A stretch of 47,331 nt of DNA from positions 1 to 47,331 of IMG/VR virus record IMGVR_UViG_3300049217_000104; one strand, given 5' to 3'. This document shows, one piece after another, positions 12,393 to 20,631 of the stretch. How positions within the stretch are numbered: position 1 is the first letter of the stretch; each line of letters begins with the position of its first letter. Source of the DNA: a virus. The position numbers and the translations under genes were made by a program. Below the pieces are notes generated by a model. That model was not told the origin of the DNA and searched no databases. It saw nothing but the letters and a program-made list of their open reading frames with translations.

Positions 12393-14147
12393 GTGCCGAG
12401 CGCGAATCACTCCGTAGAGCGGCTGCTCGAACAGTTCCGCGACCACAAACGCTTCTGCCATGAGTCCCTGAAGATCCGCAACAAGCAGGGGCAGGTGGTG
12501 CCCTTCGATCTTCAGCCAGCGCAGGCGAAGCTGCACGCCGGCATCGCCAAGCAGCGGGCGCAACGCAAGCCCGTGCGCATCATCTACGGCAAGCCGCGCC
12601 GCGTGATGGTGTCAGCCGCGGTGTCGGCCGAGATTTTCCACGAAGCGCCTTTTAACGCGGGGCAATCCGCGCTGGTGGTGGCTCACAATCTCAAAGCGGC
12701 GCGCCAGATCTGGAACTATCACCGCGATTTTCACCGCCTGTATACGGCCTTCGGCGGCGTGATCGCACTGCCGAAGGCGGTCCGCAAGCCGGGGATGCGC
12801 GGCGCGATGGAATACGAAAACGGTTCCACCATCGAGATCGAAACCGCGCGCAATTTGGACGCCGGCCGCGCTTATAACATCCGCCTGCTGCACCTTTCCG
12901 AGTACGCCTACTATCCCAACGCGCGGCGCATCGGCGGAGGCCTCATCAATTCGGTGCCGGAAGATCCCGACACCATGATCATCAAGGAGTCGACGGGCAA
13001 CGGCGTCGGCAACCCCTTCCACCAGGACTGCCTCAGCGCGATGGACCCGGCCTCGGGCAGCGAGTGGCTGTTCCTCTTTTTCGCGTGGTGGGAACACCCC
13101 GAATACGTGCGCCGCTTCCAGACGGTCGAGGAGATGGCGCGCTTCAAACAGAGCCTCACGCGGGAGGAGCGCGAAATCCAAGAGACGTTCCAGCTATCGC
13201 TGGAGCAGGTGGCGTGGCGGCGCTGGGCCATCGTCAACAAGTGCGAGGGTTCGGTCGAGATGTTCCACCAGGAATATCCCGCGACCCCGGAGGAGATGTT
13301 TCTGCACTCCGGACGGCCGCGCTTCGTGCACAAGAACCTGGCGCGGATGCCGCAGATCAAAGACGCGCCGGTGGGCGAGCTGCTGCGGCTTCCCGGTCCG
13401 CGCCGCGCCCTCACCTTCCAACCGTTGGAGCGTGGCCCGCTGGTGATCTACAAACGGCCGCAGGCGAATCGCCTCTATGTCGGCGGTGCCGACGTCGCCG
13501 AGGGCAAGGACGTGGGCGACGGGACCATTGGTGGCTCAGATCCGGACTGGAGCGTTTACAACATGCACGACCGCGACACCGGAGAGCAGGTGGCGAAATT
13601 GCGGGCGCGCATGGAGCCGGATGCCTTCGCTGAATATTCGGTCGCGCTGATCGAGTGGTACAACTGGGCGTTCACCGTGCCCGAATCGAACGGGCCAGGC
13701 CTCGCCTACATCAATTCGCTGCTGCGGTATGGCTTGCCGCCGGCGCTGATCTATCACCGCCGCCCGCGTCCGGACGAGAAGTTCGCGGCGAACACGTCCA
13801 CCGCGCAGCTTTTGGGATGGCTAGAGACGACGGTGACCAGGGTTCAGTTAATCGAGGATCTGAATGCGGCCATCAACAATTTGGGCATCATCATGCACGA
13901 TCCCAACACCGTCGCCGAGCACTACAGCTTCGTGGTGAAGGCCAACGGCCGCGCGGAGCACCAGGCGAATTGCCACGACGACGAAGTGTTTTCCGAGGGG
14001 CTGGTGGTGCAGGGACTCCAACACCCGCCGGTGGATATGCGCATCTCGGCGGTCGGCGCGATCGCGGCGGCGACGCGGCCCGGTGTGAGGCAGTACGGTC
14101 AAAGCCGACAGGAAGAACAGCGAAGAGGACGACTGGTGAAACTCTAA
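12393..14147 (+). CDS. terL: Terminase large subunit (DNA-packaging ATPase and nuclease)
   Basis: The 584-residue product has the two-domain layout of TerL. The ATPase has an atypical Walker A loop (YGKPRRVMVSAA, residues 65-76) and a Walker B-like LLHLSEYAYY (165-174). The RNase H-like nuclease starts near residue 355 with YVGGADVAEGKDVG, followed by the acidic cluster GSDPDW and PESNGPG. Many phages have KxRQxGxST at the first loop; here Gln and Gly are replaced by Arg and Met. The enzyme pumps DNA into the prohead and cuts it. The GTG start has no clear ribosome site. Confidence 0.85.
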   Translation: MPSANHSVERLLEQFRDHKRFCHESLKIRNKQGQVVPFDLQPAQAKLHAGIAKQRAQRKPVRIIYGKPRRVMVSAAVSAEIFHEAPFNAGQSALVVAHNLKAARQIWNYHRDFHRLYTAFGGVIALPKAVRKPGMRGAMEYENGSTIEIETARNLDAGRAYNIRLLHLSEYAYYPNARRIGGGLINSVPEDPDTMIIKESTGNGVGNPFHQDCLSAMDPASGSEWLFLFFAWWEHPEYVRRFQTVEEMARFKQSLTREEREIQETFQLSLEQVAWRRWAIVNKCEGSVEMFHQEYPATPEEMFLHSGRPRFVHKNLARMPQIKDAPVGELLRLPGPRRALTFQPLERGPLVIYKRPQANRLYVGGADVAEGKDVGDGTIGGSDPDWSVYNMHDRDTGEQVAKLRARMEPDAFAEYSVALIEWYNWAFTVPESNGPGLAYINSLLRYGLPPALIYHRRPRPDEKFAANTSTAQLLGWLETTVTRVQLIEDLNAAINNLGIIMHDPNTVAEHYSFVVKANGRAEHQANCHDDEVFSEGLVVQGLQHPPVDMRISAVGAIAAATRPGVRQYGQSRQEEQRRGRLVKL

Positions 14148-14872
14148 TGAGCACCGCGTGGTTTCCGCTGCACGATCACGGCGCCGTCGCGCCTGAGCCC
14201 CCGACGGTCCGCGTGCCGTGGGAACGCTCGCGCCTGGTGCTGGCGTTGGCGCTTCACCAGTGCACCCACTGCCGCGGCTCCGGCGTCTCGGACCCATTTG
14301 TTAAACACCCTAGGCCCTGCCGCTGCGTCTTGCGCCGCATTTTCGTGATCTGCCACAACCGCTACCAGTTGATCGGCAGCGAGCAGATGGCGGAGGGCAC
14401 CAGTTCGCACTTCATGATGACCGGGAACCCGCGCGCCATCGGCAAGCGGCGCGCACGCGGATGGTCACGGCCCAAAGAAGAATTCCGCGCGGACTTCGTG
14501 TGCATCGCGCGGCGTGCGCTGACAGCCGACGAATTTCATTTGTTCGTCGAGCACTTCCTGGAGCTGCGCGCGTGGCCCGTGTGCGCGACCCGCCTCCAGA
14601 TGACGCGGGGGAATTTCTACCACGCGGTGTATCGCGTGCAGGCCAAGGTGGGCGAGGCGTTCGCGGCGACGGAGCCGTTTGCGCTCTTCCCACTCGATGA
14701 GTATTTGGGCGGCACCGGCCACGGCCGGCGGTCGATGGGCGAAGACGTGAACGTGCAGCCGAAGGTGCTGCGCAAGATTTCGGAGCGGCCAAAGATGCGG
14801 TCCTTCGATCCAGGGGTGAAGGAGCTACGGCCGCAGCCGAAGGTGATGGCGATGGGAGCGGCGGCGGCGTAA
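14147..14872 (+). CDS. Zn-binding protein with a sigma region 4-like domain
   Basis: The 241-residue product has an N-terminal Cys cluster (CTHCRGSG and CRCVLRR, about residues 39-61) reminiscent of the DnaJ zinc centre. A later helical domain (residues 125-185: TADEFHLFVEHFLEL, then ATRLQMTRGNFYHAVYRVQA) reads like the HTH of sigma region 4, followed by FALFPLDEYLGG. I recall similar proteins beside phage terminases. It may work with the sigma factor two genes upstream. The ATG shares one base with the terL stop. Confidence 0.55.
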   Translation: MSTAWFPLHDHGAVAPEPPTVRVPWERSRLVLALALHQCTHCRGSGVSDPFVKHPRPCRCVLRRIFVICHNRYQLIGSEQMAEGTSSHFMMTGNPRAIGKRRARGWSRPKEEFRADFVCIARRALTADEFHLFVEHFLELRAWPVCATRLQMTRGNFYHAVYRVQAKVGEAFAATEPFALFPLDEYLGGTGHGRRSMGEDVNVQPKVLRKISERPKMRSFDPGVKELRPQPKVMAMGAAAA

Positions 14873-14893
14873 CGAGGCAGGTGGGAGGCAGCG

Positions 14894-15304
14894 ATGGTGG
14901 AAGCGAAACAGAACCGCGCGGGGCATGTCAATAAAGCCACGGTGGTCGACGAGCTAGGGCGCATCGAAGCGGACCTGGCCAAGGCCTACGCGAAATTGGA
15001 AAAGCAAGTCACGCGAGCCGCTGAGCTGCGCGCGCTGATCCTCAGTTGGTACGACGCCACTCCCGCCAATGAAGCGGCGCTGGCCGAGGGCAAAAAGTTC
15101 GTGGTGCAGGTGACCGCGTGCTTCAACCAGCGCACGCTCGATATCGGCAGGGTGTACCGCAAGCTGGGCTGGAAACGCTTTCTGCTGGTGTGCTCCGTGC
15201 CGCTGGGCAAGGCGCAGGCGGTGCTGGGCCCGCGCGAGATGGCGGCGTGCGTGACCACGGCGCAGACCGGCCCGCGATCGCTGAGTGTGGTGGCCCGCGG
15301 ATGA
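14894..15304 (+). CDS. Hypothetical protein with a coiled-coil N-terminus
   Basis: A 136-residue protein. Residues 15-50 form a likely coiled coil (VDELGRIEADLAKAYAKLEK), and the rest is mixed (KFVVQVTACFNQRTLDIGRV). GGGAGG lies a few bases before the ATG. The context between terminase and portal suggests a packaging or head-assembly accessory, but no family is recognised. Confidence 0.55.
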   Translation: MVEAKQNRAGHVNKATVVDELGRIEADLAKAYAKLEKQVTRAAELRALILSWYDATPANEAALAEGKKFVVQVTACFNQRTLDIGRVYRKLGWKRFLLVCSVPLGKAQAVLGPREMAACVTTAQTGPRSLSVVARG

Positions 15305-15522
15305 TGGACAAGATTCCATGGCGCGCCCTGCGGTCCTCGAACGTCCACAGCGCGAAGCACGATCCGGAAACCAACACGCTCCACGTGAAGTTTCACGACG
15401 GAGCGATCTACGAATACGAAGGCGTGCCGGCGTCGGTGCACCAAGGGCTGATGAACGCGCCCTCGGCCGGCAGCTTCCTGCACCAGCACATCAAGCAATA
15501 CGGGGGGTACAGGATCAATTGA
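15301..15522 (+). CDS. KTSC-domain protein
   Basis: A 73-residue protein that fits the KTSC domain along its full length: SSNVHSAKHDPETNTLHVKF, then GAIYEYEGVPASVHQGLM and SAGSFLHQHIKQYGGY. KTSC domains are small beta-rich modules found alone in phages or fused to RNA-related enzymes; their role is not settled. It is coupled by ATGA to the gene before and by TTGA to the gene after. Confidence 0.75.
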   Translation: MMDKIPWRALRSSNVHSAKHDPETNTLHVKFHDGAIYEYEGVPASVHQGLMNAPSAGSFLHQHIKQYGGYRIN

Positions 15523-15788
15523 AGCCCGCCACGCCAGTCCTGTTACGAGCGCCCGAGTGCGGGCGCACGCGAGTGTTCGCGAAGAATCAGCCGCAGTATC
15601 AGGCGTTGCCGACGCTGGTGGGCGGCGGCGACAAGGGGCGCGTGACGAGCCGCTGGGAGTTGACCTGGCGCGAACGCTGGCACATTTTTCGCCATGGCAA
15701 TCTCTACATCCAGCAGCTCACCTACGGCTTCCCGCTGCAAGCGATCCTGCCGAGCGTTGAGGAACCGAAACCGGGGGACGTGCTGTAA
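15519..15788 (+). CDS. Small conserved-looking phage protein
   Basis: An 89-residue protein probably starting at TTG (15519-15521), which overlaps the preceding stop in a TTGA. The second half (SRWELTWRERWHIFRHGNLY, then QQLTYGFPLQ) resembles a short protein I recall from many phages with the pattern WRLSWRERL and a Leu-rich end. Function unknown. The TTG start is inferred from the overlap rule. Confidence 0.55.
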   Translation: MKPATPVLLRAPECGRTRVFAKNQPQYQALPTLVGGGDKGRVTSRWELTWRERWHIFRHGNLYIQQLTYGFPLQAILPSVEEPKPGDVL

Positions 15789-17959
15789 TGCGCAAAAAAA
15801 AGAAGCTCGAATCCGGCGAATCGCCGCAGCTTGATCTGAGCGAGCAGGAAACCTCGCGCCTGGGCACGCGCGTCCTGCAGGACTACCGTAACGGCCTGGC
15901 CGATCACAACCGGCGCATGGCGCGCTGGGCGGAATACATGGAGCGCTGGGAGGGCACGCCGGACGTTCCCGAAGAAGGGCAAGAGCGCGACAGCAACATG
16001 CCGGTGCCCTATATCCGCTGGAACGTGCTGGCGCAGTGGGCGAAGGAAATGGACTCGCTGTTCGGCGAGGACGCGCAGATCGTGGCCGAGCCCGTGGGCG
16101 CGTCGAACTACAAGCGCGCCAAAAAAGTCGGCCTGTACATGACCTGGCGCGTGTTCAATTCGATGAAGCTGGTCTCGCCGTTTTGCGAGTTCGTGCTGCG
16201 CAAGATCATTTTTGGGCGGTCCTTCGCGTATTCGCCATGGGTGCGAAAGACCTACCAGGTGCGCGGCAAGGAAGTGGTGGACTACGAAGGGCCGGGCTTC
16301 GAGCCGCTGTGGCCGGACGATTTCATCGTGCCCGCCGAGGAACACAAAACCCTCCACGAATTCTCCTGGGTGGTGCGCAAGTATCGCGTCACGCCCGACG
16401 ATCTGCTCGAAGGTGAGAAGGCCGGCCGCTACAGCGATGCGGTGAGCGCGAACTTCGAGCAGATCGTAAATCTGTCGCGGCAGGCCCCGCAGCGCGAAGC
16501 CGAAGGCGACGAAGTGAAGCTCGCCGAGGACGAAGCCAAGGGCGTTGCCATGACCATGCCGCAGTCCGCTGGCGACACCCTGGTGGTGCTGGAGTGGTAC
16601 GGCAAATGGCGGATGCTGCTCAACCCCGACGAGGATGGCGACGAATACGATCTGACCAAGCGAGAGCGAATGCGCTCCGACATCATGGTGCGTTTCCTGC
16701 CCGACGTCGGCAACCTGGTGATCGGCGTGCAGGATTTGGAGGAGCTGTACCCGGACCTCGCGCGGCGGCGCCCGTTCGTCGAGTCGTCGCTGCTGAAAGA
16801 CGGCAGCTATTGGTCGCCTGGCCTGGGCAAAATGCTCATCGACCTCGAAGACGACATCCGCCAGAATCACAACCAGGGCACCACCGCGGGCGAGAACTGC
16901 ACCGGCCCGGTGATCTTCTACCGCCCTGCCACCAGCAGCGTGCTCGACCGCGAAGCGGTGGAGATCAAGCCGAAAACCCTGATCCCGGTGGACAATCCTT
17001 CGACCGACGTGAGAGTCGAGACGCTGCCCACCAGCACGCAGTTCATGGAGATGCGGGAGCAGACGCTCATCGGCTACGGCGAACGATTAACCGGCCTCAC
17101 TGACCCCGCTATGGGGCGCTCCAGCGACCGTCCCAATGCCCCGCGCACGCTGGGCGGGCAGACCCAGCAGCTACAGGAAGGCAGCGTGCGCATCGCGCTC
17201 AACACGCTGGTGCTGCGCGAGGATATGGCGCTGGTGCTTCAGCATTTTTGGCTGCTGGAGTATATGTTCTCGCCGAAACAAACCTTCTTCCGGGTGACGG
17301 AGGATGACGCCGACGGCCTGTTCCCCGTCAACGACGGCGGCTCCATGCTGGAGCGCGAGGACCGCGACGGCCGCTACGATTTCAAGCTGGAATTTGCGAC
17401 GTCGCTTTACTCGCGCGAGATGGACAAACAGCGCACGCTGCAACGGTACGAGCTCGATCTGCAGAACCCGCTGATCGCGCAAAACCCGCGCGCGCTGTGG
17501 GCAGTGACCCGTGACGTGCACGAAGCCTTGGGCGATCCCAACTTCGATGAGCTGGTGCCGGAGCCGCCGGAGGGCGATCTGCCGGTGAACCCGAAGGAGG
17601 AATTTTCGCGGCTGCTGCACGGCGAAGAAATCCACGTGAACCCGATGGATAACGACGAGCTGCACATGCTCCGCCACCGCAAGGATATGGCGGATCTGGA
17701 AGCGGACGCGGAAAAAACCAAGGAGCCGTTGCCCGACACGCACTCGAAGCTGGTCATGCACTACATCCAGCACATCGACCAGATGCAGCACAAAAAAGTA
17801 GTACAGGCTCTCGCGGAAGCCGCCGTGCAAAAGTTGGGGTCGGGCCTCCCTCCTCAGATTGCACAGCGGCTGAGCGGGGGAGCGGCGATCGCGCAGCAGG
17901 CGACAAATACCCAGCCGGGCGTACAGCCGGGGCCCGCGCAGCCAGGGACGGCCCTGTGA
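15788..17959 (+). CDS. Portal protein
   Basis: The 723-residue product sits between terminase and scaffold, where portals lie, and its length is close to the P22 portal (725). Typical portal features are visible: an N-terminal Lys-rich start, RWNVLAQWAKEMDSLFGEDA, a conserved acidic core (GPGFEPLWPDDFIVP), a segment with ERLTGLTDPAMGRSS (about residues 430-445) like the clip/crown turn, and a helical C-terminus ending in Gln/Pro/Gly-rich sequence. Twelve copies would form the DNA channel at the capsid vertex and bind the terminase. The ATG shares one base with the previous TAA. Confidence 0.8.
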   Translation: MRKKKKLESGESPQLDLSEQETSRLGTRVLQDYRNGLADHNRRMARWAEYMERWEGTPDVPEEGQERDSNMPVPYIRWNVLAQWAKEMDSLFGEDAQIVAEPVGASNYKRAKKVGLYMTWRVFNSMKLVSPFCEFVLRKIIFGRSFAYSPWVRKTYQVRGKEVVDYEGPGFEPLWPDDFIVPAEEHKTLHEFSWVVRKYRVTPDDLLEGEKAGRYSDAVSANFEQIVNLSRQAPQREAEGDEVKLAEDEAKGVAMTMPQSAGDTLVVLEWYGKWRMLLNPDEDGDEYDLTKRERMRSDIMVRFLPDVGNLVIGVQDLEELYPDLARRRPFVESSLLKDGSYWSPGLGKMLIDLEDDIRQNHNQGTTAGENCTGPVIFYRPATSSVLDREAVEIKPKTLIPVDNPSTDVRVETLPTSTQFMEMREQTLIGYGERLTGLTDPAMGRSSDRPNAPRTLGGQTQQLQEGSVRIALNTLVLREDMALVLQHFWLLEYMFSPKQTFFRVTEDDADGLFPVNDGGSMLEREDRDGRYDFKLEFATSLYSREMDKQRTLQRYELDLQNPLIAQNPRALWAVTRDVHEALGDPNFDELVPEPPEGDLPVNPKEEFSRLLHGEEIHVNPMDNDELHMLRHRKDMADLEADAEKTKEPLPDTHSKLVMHYIQHIDQMQHKKVVQALAEAAVQKLGSGLPPQIAQRLSGGAAIAQQATNTQPGVQPGPAQPGTAL

Positions 17960-18156
17960 ACCTCCAGGCGATCATAGCGGCTTCGATGATCCTGGGGCGT
18001 GGCAACACGGCGGACCTGAGCACGATGGGCACCCGGCGTGTACGCGCAGCGCGGCGTGCGGAGGCCGGCAATCACAAATGCCGCTGCGGAAAAACCATTT
18101 CGGCGAACAAAGACAAGTGCCTCGCGTGCGCGGAAGGGCGCGTGATCGAATGCTGA
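17956..18156 (+). CDS. Small zinc-ribbon-like protein
   Basis: A 66-residue protein starting at GTG in a GTGA overlap with the portal gene. It has a basic centre and then CRCGKTISANKDKCLAC, a short zinc-ribbon-like Cys spacing. It ends with a 7-base overlap into the next gene. Function unknown. Confidence 0.55.
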   Translation: MNLQAIIAASMILGRGNTADLSTMGTRRVRAARRAEAGNHKCRCGKTISANKDKCLACAEGRVIEC

Positions 18157-18425
18157 AACTCGACCGGCTGGACAGCGACGAGTTGGAGCGTTTCGTCGGC
18201 TCCCTAATTTGGGCGGAATACACGCGCCGCATCGACGAGCGCGTGGCCAGTTACCAACGCACCTGTGAAAGGCGCGAATCTAAAGAGAGCGAAATCCGCC
18301 ACGCACAAGGGGCTCTCGAAGCTCTGCGGTTTGTCGGTACCCTCCCCACGCTGCTGCGGAAGGAAGTCCTTCGGAGCGGCGCTGCCAATCCAGCCACCGG
18401 CCGGACGACGAGGAGAGTCCCATGA
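18150..18425 (+). CDS. Hypothetical helical protein
   Basis: A 91-residue protein, charged and helical (LDRLDSDELERFVGSLIWAE, IDERVASYQRTCERRESKE). Helices with alternating charges suggest a coiled coil. It is coupled to the next gene by ATGA. No family is recognised. Confidence 0.5.
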   Translation: MLKLDRLDSDELERFVGSLIWAEYTRRIDERVASYQRTCERRESKESEIRHAQGALEALRFVGTLPTLLRKEVLRSGAANPATGRTTRRVP

Positions 18426-18676
18426 ACCAACCGGCAGGTATGCCGCCGCTGATCCAAATCGCGGGCCTGGTGTACAACCGCGACCACATCGTGAAAGTCG
18501 ATCTCACCAAGCCCGACGTGGTGGTGATTCACACGACGACGGGCGCAGACCCGTATAGCGGAACAATCGGCGAGCAGGTGCGCCACTTCTTCGCTGGACC
18601 GCCCGCACCCGCAGCCGCGGGGCAGGCTGGTGATAGCAAGCCGCAGAAGCGCACCGGAAGGAGAGCAGCAGCATGA
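18422..18676 (+). CDS. Hypothetical small protein
   Basis: An 84-residue protein with a compact beta part (PLIQIAGLVYNRDHIVKVDL, then DVVVIHTTTGADPY) and a disordered Ala/Pro/Lys/Arg tail. The strand-turn-strand pattern with VVIHT is like small regulators or tail-associated proteins, but no family can be named. ATGA overlaps occur on both sides. Confidence 0.5.
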   Translation: MNQPAGMPPLIQIAGLVYNRDHIVKVDLTKPDVVVIHTTTGADPYSGTIGEQVRHFFAGPPAPAAAGQAGDSKPQKRTGRRAAA

Positions 18677-19029
18677 TGACCGACGACGGGCCGGAAACGG
18701 CCGAGCACGCGCAGCCCGTGCAGGATCTCGACCCAGGGGGCCTCGCGAAAGTAGGCGAAGCGCCGCAGCGGATGGAAAACACTGTGAAGGCAGCACAGTC
18801 GGACCCGCCGCGCGCGACTGTGGGGCGCATCGTTCATTTCGTGATGCCGGACGGCCGCCACAGGCCCGCCATCGTGGTCGAGGAGTTCGGCGGCGGCACG
18901 GTGAACCTGCAAGTGTTCACGGACGGCGCCAACGATGGCCACGGCGAGGGGATGTTGTGGAAGACCTCGGTGGGGCAGGATGACGAGACGACGCGGCCGG
19001 GTTCCTGGCATTGGCCGGAGCGCGGTTGA
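18673..19029 (+). CDS. Phage protein of a widespread uncharacterised type
   Basis: The 118-residue product has a disordered acidic N-terminus, then GRIVHFVMPDGRHRPAIVVE, NLQVFTDGANDG and the ending PGSWHWPE. I recall this arrangement (IVH, RPAIVV, LQVF, DG, WHWPE) from many phages, where it usually stays unannotated. The beta-rich core suggests a small barrel. Function unknown. Confidence 0.6.
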   Translation: MMTDDGPETAEHAQPVQDLDPGGLAKVGEAPQRMENTVKAAQSDPPRATVGRIVHFVMPDGRHRPAIVVEEFGGGTVNLQVFTDGANDGHGEGMLWKTSVGQDDETTRPGSWHWPERG

Positions 19030-19043
19030 AAGAGGAGATGACC

Positions 19044-19493
19044 ATGACGCGAGCCTTGAGAATTGCTGTACTGACGCTTTTGTGGTTTTCCGGCGTGTCG
19101 CTGTACGCGCAGGGTACCAAGCCGAATATCGGCGCGATGCGCGGCCCCGCTGGAGTCGCACCCGTTGCGGTGATCGTGAATCCGGATGGCAGCATTGTGC
19201 TGGCCACGCTCGATTCCGCCACGCTCACTATCGACACTAGCAGCGGCAAGCCGGTGCTGAAGGGAACGCCAGCGCCCACGCTGCCGCCGCGCCAGGTGGA
19301 AGTGGCCACGCTCACGGCCACCGCACCCAGCTACACGCTGAGGCAAACGCCTACGCTGCCGAACGAGTTGGACGTGGCGGTCAACGGGCTGCTGCTGTCG
19401 CCGGGTGACGACTACACTCTCGCCGGCGCGGTGATCACGTGGACCGGGACGGTGCCAGGGCCAGGAGATAAGGTGCGCGCGGCGTACCGGTGA
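19044..19493 (+). CDS. Exported or envelope-associated structural-type protein
   Basis: The 149-residue product starts with a convincing signal peptide (RALRIAVLTLLWFSGVSLYA, cut near AQG), which is unusual in a head-gene cluster. The C-terminal 60 residues (LDVAVNGLLLSPGDDYTLAG, then ITWTGTVPG) match the C-terminus of the collagen-like protein at 25040-25846. The ATG at 19044 is chosen because AGGAG (19033-19037) is 6 bases upstream; an ATG at 19038 is too close. It may be displayed on the cell or added to the virion. Confidence 0.6.
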   Translation: MTRALRIAVLTLLWFSGVSLYAQGTKPNIGAMRGPAGVAPVAVIVNPDGSIVLATLDSATLTIDTSSGKPVLKGTPAPTLPPRQVEVATLTATAPSYTLRQTPTLPNELDVAVNGLLLSPGDDYTLAGAVITWTGTVPGPGDKVRAAYR

Positions 19494-19711
19494 GACAGCG
19501 GCGGCGCGCGGTCGTAAGATTCACGGCCCAACAACTCGCCGAAGCCCTGGACCTCAGGCCCGATTTGGAGGCAGTGGGGATCCGCGTGGTGCGTCCGGAC
19601 GGCTGGACGCCCCACGTGGAGCTGCTGCTGCGCGGCGAAACAATTAGCACCACGCCTGAGGGCGCTGAGCCGCGGCGGTACACGCTGGAGGAATTGCAGC
19701 GTGCCCTCTAG
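19490..19711 (+). CDS. Hypothetical small protein
   Basis: A 73-residue protein starting at GTG (GTGA overlap). It has a basic start (RQRRRAVVRFTAQQLAEAL), a helix and a two-strand hairpin (VELLLRGETISTT). It overlaps the next gene by 11 bases. No family is recognised. Confidence 0.5.
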   Translation: MRQRRRAVVRFTAQQLAEALDLRPDLEAVGIRVVRPDGWTPHVELLLRGETISTTPEGAEPRRYTLEELQRAL

Positions 19712-20105
19712 CCCGATGACGCCCGCGTCGCAGGTGGATCAGGTCACCCTGCAGGACTGGTGCGCGAAGTGGCAGAAGATCCTGCGGCTGCAAGATTGGG
19801 ACGTGAAGATCGACCTCGCGCCCGCTTCGAAGATGGCCGACAAGCAGGGCGACGTGGAATGGGTCAAGAGCCAGAAGACGGCGAAGATCCGCATTCTTGA
19901 ACCCAGCCACTATCCCGCCGATCACACCTATCCGCAGGATTGCGAACAGACCGTGGTGCATGAACTGGTGCACCTGCACTTCGCGCCCGTCGACAGATAC
20001 AACGAGGGCCCGCAGGAGATGCTGCTGGAGCAGGCGGTGGATCTGATCGCCTGGGCGCTGGTGAAGTGCGATCGCAATACAGCCGCGCTGCCGCTGGCCG
20101 CATGA
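19701..20105 (+). CDS. Putative zinc metallopeptidase (HExxH)
   Basis: The 134-residue product carries VVHELVHLHFAP, with HELVH at residues 87-91, the zinc-binding signature of zincins. A downstream Glu-rich helix (MLLEQAVDLIAWALV) could supply a third ligand. The fold resembles small SprT- or IrrE-like enzymes more than a secreted protease. The GTG at 19701 is assumed; an ATG at 19716 is possible. Being next to scaffold and capsid genes it could be a maturation protease, but it lacks features of known head proteases. Confidence 0.6.
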   Translation: MPSSPMTPASQVDQVTLQDWCAKWQKILRLQDWDVKIDLAPASKMADKQGDVEWVKSQKTAKIRILEPSHYPADHTYPQDCEQTVVHELVHLHFAPVDRYNEGPQEMLLEQAVDLIAWALVKCDRNTAALPLAA

Positions 20106-20245
20106 TCGCCGCGCTGATCTGCGTGCTGTTCCATCGCGGCAGTTGGTATCGCGACCAGGTGCCGCACTGCAATTGGCTGAAGGACCAGCGCAGCGATTGG
20201 TGCGGACGGTGCGGCAGATCGTGGAACTGGAGGCCAGCCCCGTGA
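20102..20245 (+). CDS. 47-residue Cys/Trp-rich protein
   Basis: The frame begins in an ATGA overlap with the metallopeptidase gene and its stop overlaps the next GTG. The product starts with a short hydrophobic segment (MIAALICVLFHRGSWY) and ends with WCGRCGRSWNW, a CxxC with many Trp residues. The two perfect couplings support translation. Function unknown. Confidence 0.5.
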   Translation: MIAALICVLFHRGSWYRDQVPHCNWLKDQRSDWCGRCGRSWNWRPAP

Positions 20246-20601
20246 ACGAAACGCCGGAAGCCCCAGCCGTTCTCCGCGTCCAAATTCAGTGCCGCTACTG
20301 CCACAAGTACCGCCCGGCCGAGGAGCTGCTGGGCATCGCGCGCATGTGCCTCTATTGCCGCGAGTGGCACGCCCACGCGCTCGAAGTTTTGAGCGGCGCG
20401 GTGCCCAAGGGTTGCCAGGAGTGCGGCCTCAGCTTTGAGCAGATCAGAGTTTCCACCTTCGATGCCGACGTAAAGATGTACGTCGTCCCGCTCGACGGGA
20501 TTTATCAGGTGCTCTGCCGGCCTTGTTGTGGCGAATTCGTCCGCAAGAGCCGAGACCGCTACCAGGGAACGGCCTTCGCGGAACGCATGAATCTGCGATA
20601 G
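20242..20601 (+). CDS. Multi-zinc-finger phage protein
   Basis: The 119-residue product has four Cys pairs: CRYC and CLYC in the first half, CQEC and CRPC in the second. This suggests two treble-clef-like zinc sites. Similar proteins (with a CQECG core and KMYVVPLDGIYQVLC-like ending) are widespread in phages, sometimes called HNH-related, but no nuclease His residues are visible. Starts at GTG. Confidence 0.6.
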   Translation: MNETPEAPAVLRVQIQCRYCHKYRPAEELLGIARMCLYCREWHAHALEVLSGAVPKGCQECGLSFEQIRVSTFDADVKMYVVPLDGIYQVLCRPCCGEFVRKSRDRYQGTAFAERMNLR

Positions 20602-20631
20602 CTCGCCCGGTTGCTCCAGGGAGTTTTCCAT

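Noticed and set aside
15722-16870. Long leftward open frame opposite the portal gene
   Set aside because: Its composition (His, Leu, Val, Arg-rich) is that of an antisense image of a GC-rich gene; no start signal or domain, and the plus-strand portal is clear.
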